In this document: positions 11,443 to 25,108 of the stretch, piece after piece | Numbering within the stretch: position 1 is the first letter of the stretch | Layout: every line of letters begins with the position of its first letter | Source of the DNA: Erythroxylum novogranatense | Lineage: Eukaryota > Streptophyta > Magnoliopsida > Malpighiales > Erythroxylaceae | DNA length: 64,000 bases | Assembly: GCA_029891385.1 (NCBI GenBank) | Contig: CM057231.1 | Location: 68,464,990-68,528,989, forward strand | Reading direction: 5' to 3' | Program-made: the position numbers and the translations under genes | The notes under the pieces: model-generated | What the model was told of the DNA's origin: nothing | Databases searched by the model: none | Seen by the model: the letters and a program-made list of their open reading frames with translations, nothing else

Positions 11443-13022
11443 GGCATTAAAGGGGAAAAGTAGATTATGAGCTTTAGTATTAGTGATCCTCATAATGTTG
11501 AGATATTTCAGAGCTTGTAATAAGGAAGAGTAAAAGGAGGCAGTGCCTATAGTGTTATAGAAGTAGACACAAGCTTCTAGCAATATAGACTTTTAAACAT
11601 TGTACCAAGACCATATATGTTTTTTGGAGGGACGTAGTTATATTCAAATTTTTTCTTGAAAGGAATCAATAATGGAAAAAAATGAAGTTCTTATCCTTAT
11701 TATTTATCCATTAAATTCTTGACTTCCATTTAAGAATTGAGTAATTGACTTCTATTGCTCAATTATAATTGATCTTTTCTAGTTTTTATTTTGTTGCACA
11801 TGTGGGATCTTGATAAAGAGAGTGTTAGGTCTTACATAAAGTAGCTTTAGTAGTAGATATAGCTTGATAAGTTTTGTCATATCATTTGATACTGATTTTC
11901 TTAAACACCTCTTGGACCATATGATGCTTCCTCATATAAATAAAAAATTTGAACTCCTAAAATTCATAGCCCAAGCCATTTTTGACAGATTTTTTTAATT
12001 TCTCATCATCTGCTATGTAATTGTTAAGTCAAAGGGGGTTTTCATTTGTTATTTCAAGATCAAATTGTGAATTTCAATAGGATAGTGATTATAAAATAAT
12101 GGATAGTTAAATGAGGCTTTGTTTTCTTAGAAAGTGCAAATTTGGTGGCTATTAACATGGGCTTTGTTAAGCTTTATTATAAGAAATCATCTTCCTTATT
12201 GCTTATTATTCTAAGTGTAAAATTGCCCCTTCAGCTTGAGATCAATCACTTGTAATTCACTCACGCAATCCCCCTAAAATCATCAAACAAAATTCCTAAT
12301 GCACACATTCCCTTTAAATTATGATTTGAATGAAGTTGTTGAAGTCTTGAAGTGTCAAACAACGATTATTTATACTAGCTTGTATCTCTTTCGACTTATC
12401 CCATTAAGAACTTCTTTGAAAAATAAATTTGAAAGCATAAAAAAAGGTTACTTGGAAACTAACCTTCTCCTATAATAGCCTTATAAAAATTACATCAATT
12501 TTACGATTGTAGGCATTATGATTTGTGATGATAGACTAATAGCTTTGAAGGAAGTTTATTTTTTTTTAAAGATCAATTAACAGAGGCTTAATTTCATACA
12601 AATAACCACATAAATTTTTTTAAGGCTATTAAGGCCTCTAACATTCTAAGACAATATTGAAATTAAGAGAGGAAAAGGAGTTAGAATTGTTAATCTTATT
12701 TTCCTTTTGGATTTCCTCCTAATAGCTATTTTGAATTTTTTACTAGATTTATAATTATATTGATGACTAGTTAAAGTGCTAATAGGTGTAAAGGTTTGCT
12801 TTGAGGAGGATGTAGGTAGATTAGTCAACTGGGCTTATTTGATTTGTTCCCAATTAATATATGGGATTCTATACCTATAACAAAATAAGCACTTTCTCTA
12901 TATCTGGAAATTGAGTGCATGCTCCATTTTCCCTAGTTATGTGTAAAGCTTGTAATATTTCAACTTTTTGGCTATTTCTTACTTATTTTCTCTATTGTAT
13001 CCATTATCTCCTACTAAAACCT
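11443..13022. other. Unassigned AT-rich interval
   Basis: About 1.6 kb between copy B and the nested cluster. No ORF of note, no LTR ends and no inverted repeats were found. The one minus-strand open frame (12828-12646) is low-complexity, basic and unlike any family I know. The interval is probably old intergenic or repeat-derived DNA. Confidence 0.5.
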
Positions 13023-13029
13023 TGATATA

Positions 13030-16000
13030 TGTAGCACCCCACTCCCGCAGGACACGAACCCGACATCGTAGGTGATATCCAAGTCCGTGACCTGCAAGGG
13101 TGACATGCTAGAGTACTCAAACACAGTAAAAAACTCAGTATAATTTTTTTTTTAATACAATCATATGCGCGGAAATTAGTAGACAATTTGGGCCCACTTT
13201 ACTTTGTAAACATTTTCAGTGATAACAATACACTCGATAGTATTTAGAATAGCCAGTTAATGTACACATATTCATAACCAAATTAGGCCCAATTTTATTC
13301 ATAAACATTTCAGTGATCATATTACAACCAATAAAATTACAATAGCCCATTTGGGGCCCACTAGAACTACAGCACTATTTTCCAAAAAAATGCGAAATAC
13401 ATAATTTTATAAAAGTAAGATAACACTAATGCAGACGTGGACTGATCCTGACCTCTATCTCTGACTTGTATGGAGTAGGCACACTCCCGTTTGTCTAACG
13501 GGGTACTCTTCAAAGCTTGAAAAATAATTGCAAATTTTGGGTGAGTTTTGAGAACTCAGTGAGGAACCGTCATCGATGGTCCACTCAATTCATGCAGCAG
13601 TCAAGTATATTACAAATATTCCACAATTTCATATTAAGAAGTATCACATGATTGCACTCAAGCAGTTCACAGATTGTTTCACATTAGCACATTCAGAAAT
13701 ACCACGTGATTACACTTAAACAGTTCACAGATTATTTCACATTAGCACATTCAGAAATACCACATGATTACACTTAAGTAGTTCACATATTTTTTTCACA
13801 TTAGTACATTCAGAAATACCACATGATTACACTTAAGCAGTTCACATATTATTTCACATTAGCACATTCAGAAATACCACATGGTTGCTATCACACAAGT
13901 ATAAGGCGTTACGCCTTTCACCCAATCCAGATATTCAATCAAATGCATATGAAACTCACTTTTTCAATTGTTACTTTGTTGTGACAGAGTGCCTGAACTG
14001 TCCCATATAGAGCTCATTAAGCATTAAACGCGTCTTAGGAGTAGGAGAGCCCTCTGGGTATGCACTACTTCCCTTCGAGCTCGAGACTATTTTTCACTCG
14101 TTGAGCTTAAAGCTCTGATCGGTGGCGACTCTGGTCACAACAGCCCTTATATTTTATACACTTATGCCATGCAATGCATCAATCACGTCTACTTATTTTC
14201 ACACGTCATCGAACCGTAGTCCGACATAAAAATCCATTTATTTCACATAAGCATAAGGCATTTTTCCTTTCACTCAATCAAATATATGTAAGCAGATGCA
14301 TATGAAATGCCCATGTGACCCTTTCCAATTTATTACAGTATTGTGACCGAGCGCCTGAATTGTCCCAATATGGGCACATTAATCGCTAAGCTCGAGGCTC
14401 TAAATGACTGTAAGGCTCGCAGTCCGAGTACAATCGTTGAGCTTTTAGCTCTCGGTGGCTGCTCCGGTCATAACTGTCATTATTTGCTTATGCAATCATG
14501 AATGAAATTAATCACATTATTATTCATGTATGCATATCCATGTACACATTCGACAATCACATATATACACATAATTCATCCAGTTTACACTCTATAATAT
14601 CACAATCACACATTCAGAAGCAAGTAGTTAACAGATTCAACTCATATGTCATAGATAGATAACACTTCTATGTCATCGCTTCCCAATACGCCGAACCTTC
14701 TGTCCGAAACCCATAATAAAAACACAATCACAATCACTCGCCATTATTCACCACAGTAGACATATAGTAATTGAGAGAAGCATCTAGGTTACTCACAGTA
14801 CGTTCCAAATTAGCACCGGATTCCAAATTCTGGAAATGCCGTACGTGCGGACATTTAGCCTGCACAACTCATTTATGCAAGACACACTTACGTCACAAGT
14901 TGTACAAGTATAAGTTTTAAATAATGCACATGACTAAAACAAAATATGTATCATGTGTGTTCATGAAAATCCCGGTAATATTCCATAATTCACATCACCA
15001 AAATGTGTCCCTATGTCTTAGGAACCCATAGACACTAAAATCACTCAATTCGGTCTCTCTAGGTCCGAAAATTTCCAAAACAATTAAGTATATGCGGAGA
15101 ACTAACCAAGTCATAGCCTTTCAATTAATCCTCTCCCTTTGATTCAATTCATCAATTGCAATTAAATCACAAATTTCCACAAATCCACATAGAGAGGTAA
15201 ATAATTGTCTTATGACTCCGACGCCTCGAGAATCAACTCAATTGGATGTCGGACGGACAAGTTATAAGCAAAAGAGTGGAGGGAGGTCAGTTTAGAAAAA
15301 TACATGTCCTAGTCGACTAGGACATGATTGTAGTCGACTAGGTCGACTACAGTGCCTGACTGGATTCTTTCCTTTCCGACATCCCAACTTGCCCAGGTCA
15401 TAACTCCTTCCTCCAAACTCTAAATTAGACAAACTTAGTGTCTATTTTATAGAGCAAAGAGAGCTCTACAAGTTTCATGAAGGACATAAAAACTAATTCC
15501 ACTTCTAAAGATGTAAAAAATGCAACCAAAGTTTCTGTTCAATAACAGTTTTCCAGACCAATACCACATACTTCAAAAACTCATATCTTCCTATCCCTTT
15601 TGCCAAAAATTCCAAAATTTATGTCAAAAGAAAGATCAAACAACATACTTAAATGTTCATAAACAACATGGAACCAAATTCCATTTCTAACCAGATCAAA
15701 TTCCCTTTTGAATGTGACTGCCCTGTTATAGATTGTTAACTACTCACATTGCCTAAATCAGATCCAATCTTTGAAATTTCATAACTCACAACTCTTACAT
15801 CCAAATTTAGCATACTATACCTTATTTTAAAGCTAATTCAGTCCCCTAAAACTTTCCATAAGACCACTTGAGCTAATTAAACTCACAATAGTCCAGAATT
15901 TAGCTTCAATGTACAATCACCATAAAACCTATACTTAGAACAATTTCCAGCACCAAGCACATTAACATACAAAAATTAACAGGTCATAACTCTCAACCTA

Positions 16001-17400
16001 GATATCAAAAAATTGCATACTTAGTGGAAGTGGAAAGATAACAGGAAACTCTTGAAGTTTCATGAAGATCAAATTAACAAATTCAATCCAAATCAACCTA
16101 GAAATATTCATCAAAGGTTCAGGTCATCAAGCTCGGATTACTGTTCAGACAGTACATATCACTCATTTTTAAGACCAAATTTAAACCCCTTCAAGCCACA
16201 ATTTGGCAGAACTTTCTTCACATAAAATGTAGCCAAATGTCTCAATTTTATTTCAGGACAAGCCTCACCTCATTTGCTCAACCACACAAAGAGTGATGAT
16301 CAAAACATTGGAACATGTAGAAGTCACATTTTCCAGATTTTATACCTAAGCCAAATTCTATCATTCCAATTCCAATGCTACACTAATAAGCATCCCAATT
16401 AGTCCCTAAATCACTCATAATTTCATCCAAACTTTCACTTCCATACATAGTCACAAAAATGGCAGCACTCACACAATCAATTCTCATTATATCCTTCCCT
16501 AATCGATTGTCCCATCAAAACACAAGCAAGAGATAAATCCATACCCATTTCGTATCCATGTTTTAAGCATATACCCATCCTCAACATCTAGCTCTTAAAG
16601 GTCATCAATTATGCTTCATTCATCAAAGCCATGAAAAAGAAAAGGTTACTTACTTGATTTATCTTCAATGTTTTCACATCACCATGAAACCCTAACACTC
16701 CACACACGATCATCACTAAATAAAGTGGAGTAGGTTAGGTTGCTTTAAACAAATAAAGAAGATAGCAAGATGTTTATATAGCTAAAAGTGGACAAGATTC
16801 AACTTGCTTTGGAGAAGAGATTGTCAAGATGGAGAGAGCAAATGAAAAAAAAAAGAAATGAAGAAGATGAATGTCGTAAATGAGTATGAAACCAAGCAAT
16901 AAATGAGTAACTACAAGCATTAAATGTGTTTAAGGTGAGTCATCATGCCACTTGGTATGTAATGAGAGGGAAAAGACTAAAGTCCATTTAATAAATTTGA
17001 AATAAAATGAAAAGAACCCTAACAATTGAAATTTATTTCAGTGTCATTGGGCAAAAATTTTCGGTACCATAAACCAATTTAGTCCGCCACTTGGCTATTT
17101 TTTTGGTCCGAAAATTTTCCCCGAAAATTTTCAGAAAATTTCCAAAATTCTCCAAAAACATAAAACACACAACAGTCCATTCCAAATAAAGTTTCAAGCA
17201 CAAAATCATACTTTTCCACAAAAATCACAATTAGGCACATATACCAGGAAAATGTCATGAATGCATGTACAGTCATTTTTCTGTGCAAATTGCACTATTC
17301 ACATGTAAGAATATGCATGAATATTTCAAAACAATACTCAACACTCTTAGCCCTTTCTAAATTACTATTCTACCCTTTCCATCGGGGGTGGGATGTTACA
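13030..17400 (-). repeat. 3' LTR of the outer giant-LTR element
   Basis: It is 4371 bp long and starts on the plus strand tgtagcaccccactcccgca and ends gggatgttaca. It is nearly collinear with 30726-34605 but includes about 440 bp near 16780-17220 and about 48 bp near 14390-14440 that the other copy lacks. Open frames inside (for example 17033-17288, minus) are incidental. It contains a 58-bp tandem array and clustered CTAGTCGACTAG palindromes, described separately. Confidence 0.88.
13633..13923. repeat. 58-bp tandem array in outer LTR (left copy)
   Basis: Five consecutive units begin at 13633, 13691, 13749, 13808 and 13866, each with attcagaaataccac and cagttcacag-type blocks, ending before the cacaagtataaggcg segment. 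Units are contiguous with no spacers, so this is a minisatellite and not a CRISPR array. Confidence 0.88.
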
Positions 17401-17413
17401 ACTCCCCCCTCCT
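17401..17413 (-). other. Polypurine tract of the outer element
   Basis: Read on the minus strand, AGGAGGGGGGAGT lies directly upstream of the 3' LTR start TGTAACATCC. Just before it is GAGGACGAAAT, a block found at the end of pol in Tekay-type chromoviruses. It would prime plus-strand DNA synthesis. Confidence 0.82.
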
Positions 17414-20192
17414 AATAAAAATTTCGTCCTCAAAATTAATGCTTGGTTAAGGAAACAGGTGGTTTCTTTCATAAAACCTTATTTAATGAATTCAATAGGT
17501 CTCTTAATCCCATCACACTTTCTTAACTTAATTCCTTAGTGCGTTTCATCACTTGTCTTACTATATTCGCTACTTCAACGTGATCCACCAACATTCATCC
17601 ATCTTAAAAAAAAACACTTCGGTTTGATTCCACATTCATTTCACTCACTAACAGTAATCATTTCTCTAGGCCCTCTCTATTACAATGTAATGGTGGACGA
17701 CTCTTTTGTCGTCTAACGCTTCATGGAGAATTTTAATGGTGTCACTAAGATAACGCTTATTATATCTGTAGTCAATTTACACTATACATCAATCTCATGT
17801 TCCTAAGACTTCCAACAGTTAGGACTACTGGCAACTCAAACATGTAGTCACCCAGTTCTACATTCTTTACCAACAGTTGTTCTTTCGATGTACTCTTACC
17901 AGGACATAGATCTTCGATTATTCCTTATGTTTTTACTAGCAGTGCTTAATCCCCATTACTAAGTATCATTTACTAGCAAATTAGATCTATTCCCAATTCC
18001 CCGATAAAATTTACAAGTTCTAATTCCTCGATTTAGGCTTTGTCAGTTCCTTGGTACATAACTGATTTCAATCTGATAACTAATCACCTCTTTGCCCCTT
18101 CTTACTCAACATTAATACTCTCGATTTACTACCTTAACATTCAAATTTGAAATACTCTGTTCTTGAATATTTTAGTTAAGGCAATATCTTTTGTATTTTA
18201 GTCACACGATCACATTTTTCGTATTCAATTTTCAACATCCGAATTTATTGTCAGCTTCACAAGAAGAACCGTACTTTATGAATCGCCAATTTGGGGTCTT
18301 GCTAAACGTTTCATGTAAGACTGATCTTAAATTCAACTTTTAATAGTACTTTGGTTTGCCGTTTGCCCAAAATTCAACTCGACATTCTATGCTCTTTAAT
18401 GCATTAGTATTGGTGACCTCAATCTCAAAAGTCGTTTTATACCGCCATCGAATTTTCTATTCAATGCACCAATGTACAACACTAGCTTTATGGGAAATAC
18501 TCATTTGCTTAATCAACATCTTTCTATACCCCTATTCATTCAAACTCCACAATTTCCTCAACTTTAATGGTCTGTATAGTAGATTTCCCTGCACATATAA
18601 TGTCTCTAACTATCAAAGTAATCACTACTATAACAAGTTTTACACCATGCATTCAATAGTCAACGCATGAGACTCTAGTTGTATCAATGCATATGAAATC
18701 ACTTTCTTATGCTTCCAGTTCCAGCTATAAAACATCATTGGATAGAAATCTCAAATCCCAAATGGCAAATTATTCTCATTGGTGTCTCCATGCTTTCGAA
18801 CCAAATACTAGTATTCAAACTTTACTTCTCGAGACAAAATTCTCCCTCAGTACTCAAGTCACTTTATATTGCCGCAATAGATCGTATCAAAATCTCTATT
18901 GGAAACCTGGATATATATATACTGCAAAATCTCCAAATCGCAACGATATCATCAACACGGGGGTTATAAAATCCTCAAAAATTTGTTGGGAAGTCATCAC
19001 TGATGCGGTTTACATATTGGATCACAATTAGTCCACATTCAGAATATTGATATCATGTTACTTGAATCACGTTAATCTGCAAGATGGGGTATTATGATCT
19101 TACCCAAATTTCCTTGTGCCTATGATTTATCTCTTTAATTCTCATATGAATCTAAATTCACCTCGAATTCACAAATCCACTTACTTAGTTGGATACATTA
19201 CGTCATTTTCAATAGCCTTTTTGACTTTTATGCCCGAGTCTTCACTACGGATATAACTCCAATATTCACTTTTGACTCACTTTTGTTCCTTTCAGATTTG
19301 GTTCTTCATTAGTCATTATTTTTCTTAGTAAATTTTTTTTTAATTGAATCAATCGATTTATTGACCATGCGTCAGTGATTTCTCCTCCATATTATTCATG
19401 ATCCCAGTTCCCATGCTTTCTTATTAGTTTCCACATTTCATAGGATCTCAATAAGATTTCCTAGGATCTCGATAAGATCAAATTGTATTATAACGGATAA
19501 GGTCAAAACACCCTCGATAATAAGGTTCCATGAAGTATTAGGTAGTGTATATACCATCTACAATCCTTACATCTTACCTAATTGTATTCACGACAAGTCT
19601 CCAATTAAGAACATTCACTAATGCTATGTACATTCCAATTGACTCTAGATAACATTTCTATCCTTGTTCCTGTCCATGGGTGGGGTTTCCCGTATGATCA
19701 TCACAAAACCCTATTTTTGTGTAGGCCAATATTATGCCCTGCACTTTCTTCCTCATAGAAACACATATCTTACTAGCGATTCTACTCCGATTTCCCCACA
19801 TTTACCTCTTCGGGAGCAACATCATTTCATAGTAATTGAACTATCATTGTAAGCGCATTCACTCTTCTTCTTTTGATTCAGTATCTCTTCTTTAATCACG
19901 TATATAAATAAATATCCAAACTTAGACGTATTTCCACTTTCTCCGTACTACACACCATTCATCACTTATCCTCACTTGTCAAACCATTTATATCTTCCCT
20001 CTTCTCTCTCTCTTTTATTTTTTTTAATCCAATAGTCATTTTGCATCCGAGTCGAACCTTTCATGATCATAATTTCCTATAACCGAACTGGTACATTTTA
20101 GTCTCATCCTTTCCATATATATTCCTATTATCCTCAAACTGAATTTATCTGTACATTTCCTAAATGTCTCGGTATGTCTCATGTGTTTAAAT
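17414..20192 (-). other. Non-coding internal domain of the outer element (part 1)
   Basis: About 2.8 kb with no minus-strand ORF of note. The plus-strand open frames at 18356-19031 and 19664-19852 run antisense to the element, lack recognisable domains and are not credited as genes. The sequence may be a decayed pol region, but no motif survives that I can name. Confidence 0.6.
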
Positions 20193-23100
20193 TGTTGGAC
20201 TCCGATTTTAAGTGGAATTTAGAAATAAGAAATGATATAAAATAAGTGTTATATATATATGTTGTATGTATGCTTTAAGGAAACTTATGAGAAAAGCATT
20301 ATTGGATGTTGATGTATTTGATAATTGTGGAGATTGGTATGGTTTATAAAAGTTCAAGTGGATGAGTTGAATGAAATGAAGTTAAATAGCAAGAATTAAA
20401 AAGAAAAAGTGTGAAAATTTGAAGAATTTAGAAAGTTTGACTTTGGGGATGAATAGTGAAAAAAATATTTGACTTGAGAGTTGACTTTTTGATTTTGGGA
20501 AAATTTGAGAAAATGATCTTCTGGAAACTTGTAGTTTATGTCAAGAGCTTTCTGTGGCCATAAAGTTTGATATTTTTCGATATCGGAAGTGAGAGTTATG
20601 ATCACCAAAATTAAGCAAGTTTGACTTTTGAGAAAAAAGTTGATTTTTTTATTTAGGCAAAATTCGAGAAAGTGATCAACATGAACATTGTAGCCTCTGT
20701 CGAGAGCTTTTTGTGGACATAAAGTTTGCTATTTTTCGATGTCGGGATTGAAAGATATGATTTTCTGAAGATATGCTTTGTTTTGAAAATGTTATTAAGT
20801 ATAGATTTGTGTGTTTTATGCTTCGAGGCCACTCATCGTATGGATTTAGTTTGAATTAGAGCAAGTGGTCTTCATTAAAGTTTTAGATGATGTTTTTATC
20901 TTTTCATTGATATAAAGTTTGCAATTTTTCGATATCGGGGCTAGGAGTTATGAGCGATTAAAAATTGGAAGTCGTTTAGGAAAAGCTATTTTGGGACAGA
21001 ATCTTTGATTGAGGTTTTGACGCCTTTCAAGACCTAATTTGATTTTGAGTACTTCAGGGAAGTTGTAGAGCTTCCTTTGATCTTTTTATTGACACCAAAT
21101 TTGTCAAATTCCGAGTTCGAGATCGAGAGATATGATTTTTGAAAAGTTCGGTTTTGAAGTCCCGTTACTTTGTGTTTAATCCGATCCCTTTCGTAATCTT
21201 TTGCTTATAATTCCTTCGTCCGACATCCGATTGATTTGATTCTTGAAGCGTTGGATTCCTAAGACAATTAATTCCATTTTTATGAAGAATTATGATTTTT
21301 AAGAGATTAAATGGAAAGAGATTGATTGAAGTTAAGATTTAGGGCTACAACTCTTGTGAAGGGATCGAAATTTAATTTCATCCCTAAGATTGTTAATTCT
21401 GGACTGAAGTTATATTAATGTTCAGTCTCGGATTTTGTAAAGGTCCGATAGTATTTTGGCTATAAATTCTTCGTTTCTGATCCGAATTGAGCGCGGTCTT
21501 TGGCGTTGGATTCGTATGATCTAGAGGAACAATTTTTAAGAAGAAAGTTTGTCCAAATTATTTCGTTTAGATGCTTGAAAATATGACGCAAATAGTCAGT
21601 TTTTCAAAATCCTGTCTGAGAACTTGAAATAGGCTAATAAGTGAGGGCAAGATGGTCATTTACCCTCCATTTTAATGACATGGCGAAACACATTAGATGG
21701 CTGTCGATAAGGCATGTAATTCACAAAGATAAGAAGCAAAAGAAGAAATAAGAAGGAGAAGTTTCAGATGGGAGAAAAGAATGGAGAAAGAAGGAAAAGT
21801 AAGTGAGTTTATGATTTTTCTAAGTCTTAAAGCAAGATTTGGAGGTTGTTCCAAGAGAGAAAAAGATGGAAAAGCATGAGAGCTTCCTAAGGAACCAAGA
21901 AAATTCAAATTTGGTGGAGAAATGAGGTAAGAGAAAATTTTCAACTTTGAGTTTTTGTTGAGTTTTTGATTGAGAAACATGTAAAATGATATGGGAAGGT
22001 GATATATAAAGTCAATTTTGATGATTATGCCTTAGGTTGTGTTTAATTTTGGATTAATTGAAAATTGGAGTTTATGTCAAAATTTGAAATTGGGGGTTTT
22101 TGAAATTGATGCTTTAGATGGCTTGAATTAGTGATGAATTTGAGATATCCTAAGTTAATTTTGATGTTTATGCTTTAGGTGAAGTTTAATTTTAAAAATT
22201 GTAAATTAGGGGTTTAGGCCAAATTAGAAATTTGGGAATTTTGTGAATTAATGGTGTAGAATCATCAATAATAGTAGGAATTGGTGAAATATGAGATCAA
22301 TTGTGAAGAAATTGTGATTTATGATATGGAATTTGTGTAAATTGGTTTAGGTTTCAAAATTGGAGATTGAAATAACTTGAATAGGTGAGGAATTGATGTT
22401 TTCTAAGCTCAATTTGAGTAATTAAGTTAAATATGATATTGAATTTGAGTAGATTGGTTTAGGTGCATTTTGGAATTTGGGGATTTTGAAGGATTTTGGA
22501 AATTCATGATTTAGATAGCTTGACTTTATGTGGAATTAGTGTTTTCTAAGTTTAAATTGATGAATTATGACATTTATGAAGTTGAATTTGGATTAATTTG
22601 GTTTAGGAAATTTTAATGTGGAAGAGAGAAGAAGGCTTTGGAGCAATTGAGGCACAAAGCAAGTTGTTAGCATGGATATGAGGTGTGTAGTATATTTATT
22701 TATTGAATTGTAAGCTAAGAATGTGATTTTGAAAATTAAAGAAAACAAAATTTGATTTTTGATAAATTATTATTGATAAAAATGTTTGAAAAAGGAAGTA
22801 AATGTTTGATATTATGATTTCAAAGGGTTAAAATGAGTTTTAGAAAATGCAAGAATTATGAAATTCACGGTTTTCAAATTATTGGATTTATGATTTAAAT
22901 GATTTAAGGAATTAGTGCATATATTGTGATGAATTTGATGAATATGTGATTTAAGTGAATTGCATTCGATTTGTTATATGAATTCATGTGGATATATGTT
23001 GGTGTCATTTATGACACATTATGATTATATGATATGAAGAATTTAAAGAAAATGTGAAATTTGAAAAGTGCCTTGAGCAATCTCTTTGTTTTAAGCATGA

Positions 23101-25108
23101 ATATATGAATTGTATTGGTTTGGTCAGTCCCTCCGTAGTAAGTCGATCGCCTGTCTCCCTCGATAGCCTTCTCCTACGCCCATGAGTGGCTTAGGAGTTC
23201 GATTTGGACTCCCCTTCATTTCACTTACATGTGACCGCTATCTTGAGAATGTGCGATGACGTCTCCGTTAGACCAAACCAAACTATTTTGTTATGTTATG
23301 TGATTTTGATTTTGTTTATGTGTGAAATTTCTCGATGTGATTGCATTCATGTTTATGAGAAATTTTGAAAAATGAGAAAAGGGTTTTTAACCATGAAATT
23401 ATAGAAATTTGATATGAAAAGTTTGGAAAATTGAAAAGAGTTTAAGAAAATATTTGAAAGTTGAAAAGTTTGAAAACTAAGCCTTTGGCAAAAGTTTATG
23501 AAAATTGATTTATGCTTATTATTTAGTTTATAAATATGTTACCCACGAGCTTGAAGCTCACCCCCCTTTCATCCCCATCTCCAAGTTTCGTGCAGGAGAT
23601 CGGATGAAAGAGTATCAAGACATTTGATTCGATTTTGTATTATTTGGATTTTTGTGCAAATTGAGATTTTGGTATTAAGATTGAATATGGCGAATTGCCA
23701 TGTATGTATATGATTTATGAAGTTTGTATGAAATTGTATATATTAGGTTGATGTAAAAGAATGAAGAAGTCGATGTATGGATTTTGAATTCTGTGATTGT
23801 AAATGATTTTGAAAATTGTATATGAAATTGTGTATGATTTTGGGAAAATATATTGTTAATTGATATGGAATTTGATTGAAGTGTTTAGAACTAAGATTGC
23901 GTTTGTTTCTTTGGTGTTTGGATTCCTACGGAGAGTCCGATGATTCGGATTTTGTGATATTAGAAGTGTGTTTTTCCTTGCAGAAATTTTTGGGATAGGA
24001 TAAATGCAGCCGTTATACTGCCGAATTTTCGTTAGAAAATAAATTGAAAAAGAAGAAAAAATAAAATTTAGATGTAAGAAAGATGGACTTATGAGATTGG
24101 TATTAATGTTAAGAAGTTTATTATGATTGGAGTGCGATTTGGGATTTGTATGAGTATCCAAGCATATGACGATTTTGTATGTAATGAAATAAAGTGATTA
24201 AGAATGAAAAGACAAGGAATAAGAAAGAAAAAAAAATACCGGATTTCGAAATGGTACGTCTTAGGGTTTCCAACGCGATTAGTTTCCTATGCTTCGTGTT
24301 TGCAATGGATGTCGATGTTTGTTCAGGTTGATTAATTCGTCCGTTTTTCCTTATGATTCGATTCTATTGAGTATCCTGAATTGGTTTTCGATTTCGATTT
24401 GCATTCGCGTTGCGTCTCGATATGTTTATTTGATTTGCTTTCGCTACATTCACTCCGATTTGCTTCTGCCGATGCCGTATTCGCTTCGTCTATGTTTCTG
24501 TTTTGGTTGGGATCCGGTTTCCGGATCGGGTCCCAACATAGAATTGTTCTCGGATGTCAGATATGTTTCAGTTTAATTGATTATTTCGTTTATCCCCGCC
24601 TTATGATTCGATTCGAAAAAGAAGAAAAAATAAAATTTAGATGTAAGAAAGATGGACTTATGAGATTGGTATTAATGTTAAGAAATTTAATATGATTTGA
24701 GTGCGATTTGGGATTTGTATGAGTATCCAAGCATATGACGATTTTGTATGTAATGAAATAAAGTGATTAAGAATGAAAAGACAAGGAATAAGAAAGAAAA
24801 AAAATTTATACCGGATTTCGAAATGGTACGTCTTAGGGTTTCCAACGCGATTAGTTTCCTATGCTTCATGTTTGCAACGGATGTCGATGTTTGTTCAGGT
24901 TGATTAATTCGTTCGCTTTGCCTTATGATTTGATTCTATTGAGTATCCCGAATTGGTTTTCGATTCCGATTTGCATTCGCGTTGTGTCTCGGTATGTTTA
25001 TTTGATTTGCTTTCGCTACATTCACTCCGATTTGCTTCTACCGATGCCGTATTCACTTCGTCTATGTTTACATTAGGTTGGGATCCGATTCTTGATCGGG
25101 TCCCAACA
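20193..25108 (+). repeat. 5' LTR of the inner giant-LTR element (4.9 kb)
   Basis: Collinear with 25737-30221, with scattered differences. It lacks about 120 bp present at 26878-27000 of the other copy and has an extra 569-bp partial duplication near its 3' end (24046-25108). It contains recurrent ttttcgatatcgg blocks spaced a few hundred bases apart, and a CpG-rich terminal 280 bp unlike the AT-rich remainder. Small ORFs such as 24289-24576 lie in that CpG-rich end and appear in both LTRs with frame differences, so they are not genes. Confidence 0.87.
24046..25108. repeat. Partial LTR-end duplication (offset 569 bp)
   Basis: The block beginning gaaaaagaagaaaaaataaa at 24046 recurs at 24615, and each copy runs to an LTR-like end gggtcccaaca (24538 and 25108). 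After the first end there are about 76 bases absent from the second (24539-24614), so this is not a simple head-to-tail repeat. The right LTR (25737-30221) has one copy. It may reflect unequal recombination between tttatgattcgattc motifs or strand switching during reverse transcription. Confidence 0.85.

Noticed and set aside
11443..12850. Possible LINE remnant between copy B and the nest
   Set aside because: No reverse transcriptase or endonuclease motif and no poly(A) tail with a target duplication could be read.
13633..13923. Regular ~58-bp repeats looking at first like a CRISPR array
   Set aside because: Units are contiguous with no unique spacers, lie inside a plant LTR, and recur in the partner LTR. 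It is a minisatellite.
18356..19031. Overlapping plus-strand frames of 86-114 codons
   Set aside because: They are antisense to the enclosing element, have no domain and overlap in different frames. They fit chance open frames in decayed retroelement DNA.
24289..25076. Repeated frames beginning MLRVCNGCRCLF/MLHVCNGCRCLF at three places (also 29972)
   Set aside because: They occur only in the terminal CpG-rich part of the giant LTRs and their duplication. The frames diverge by indels between copies, so this is LTR sequence.
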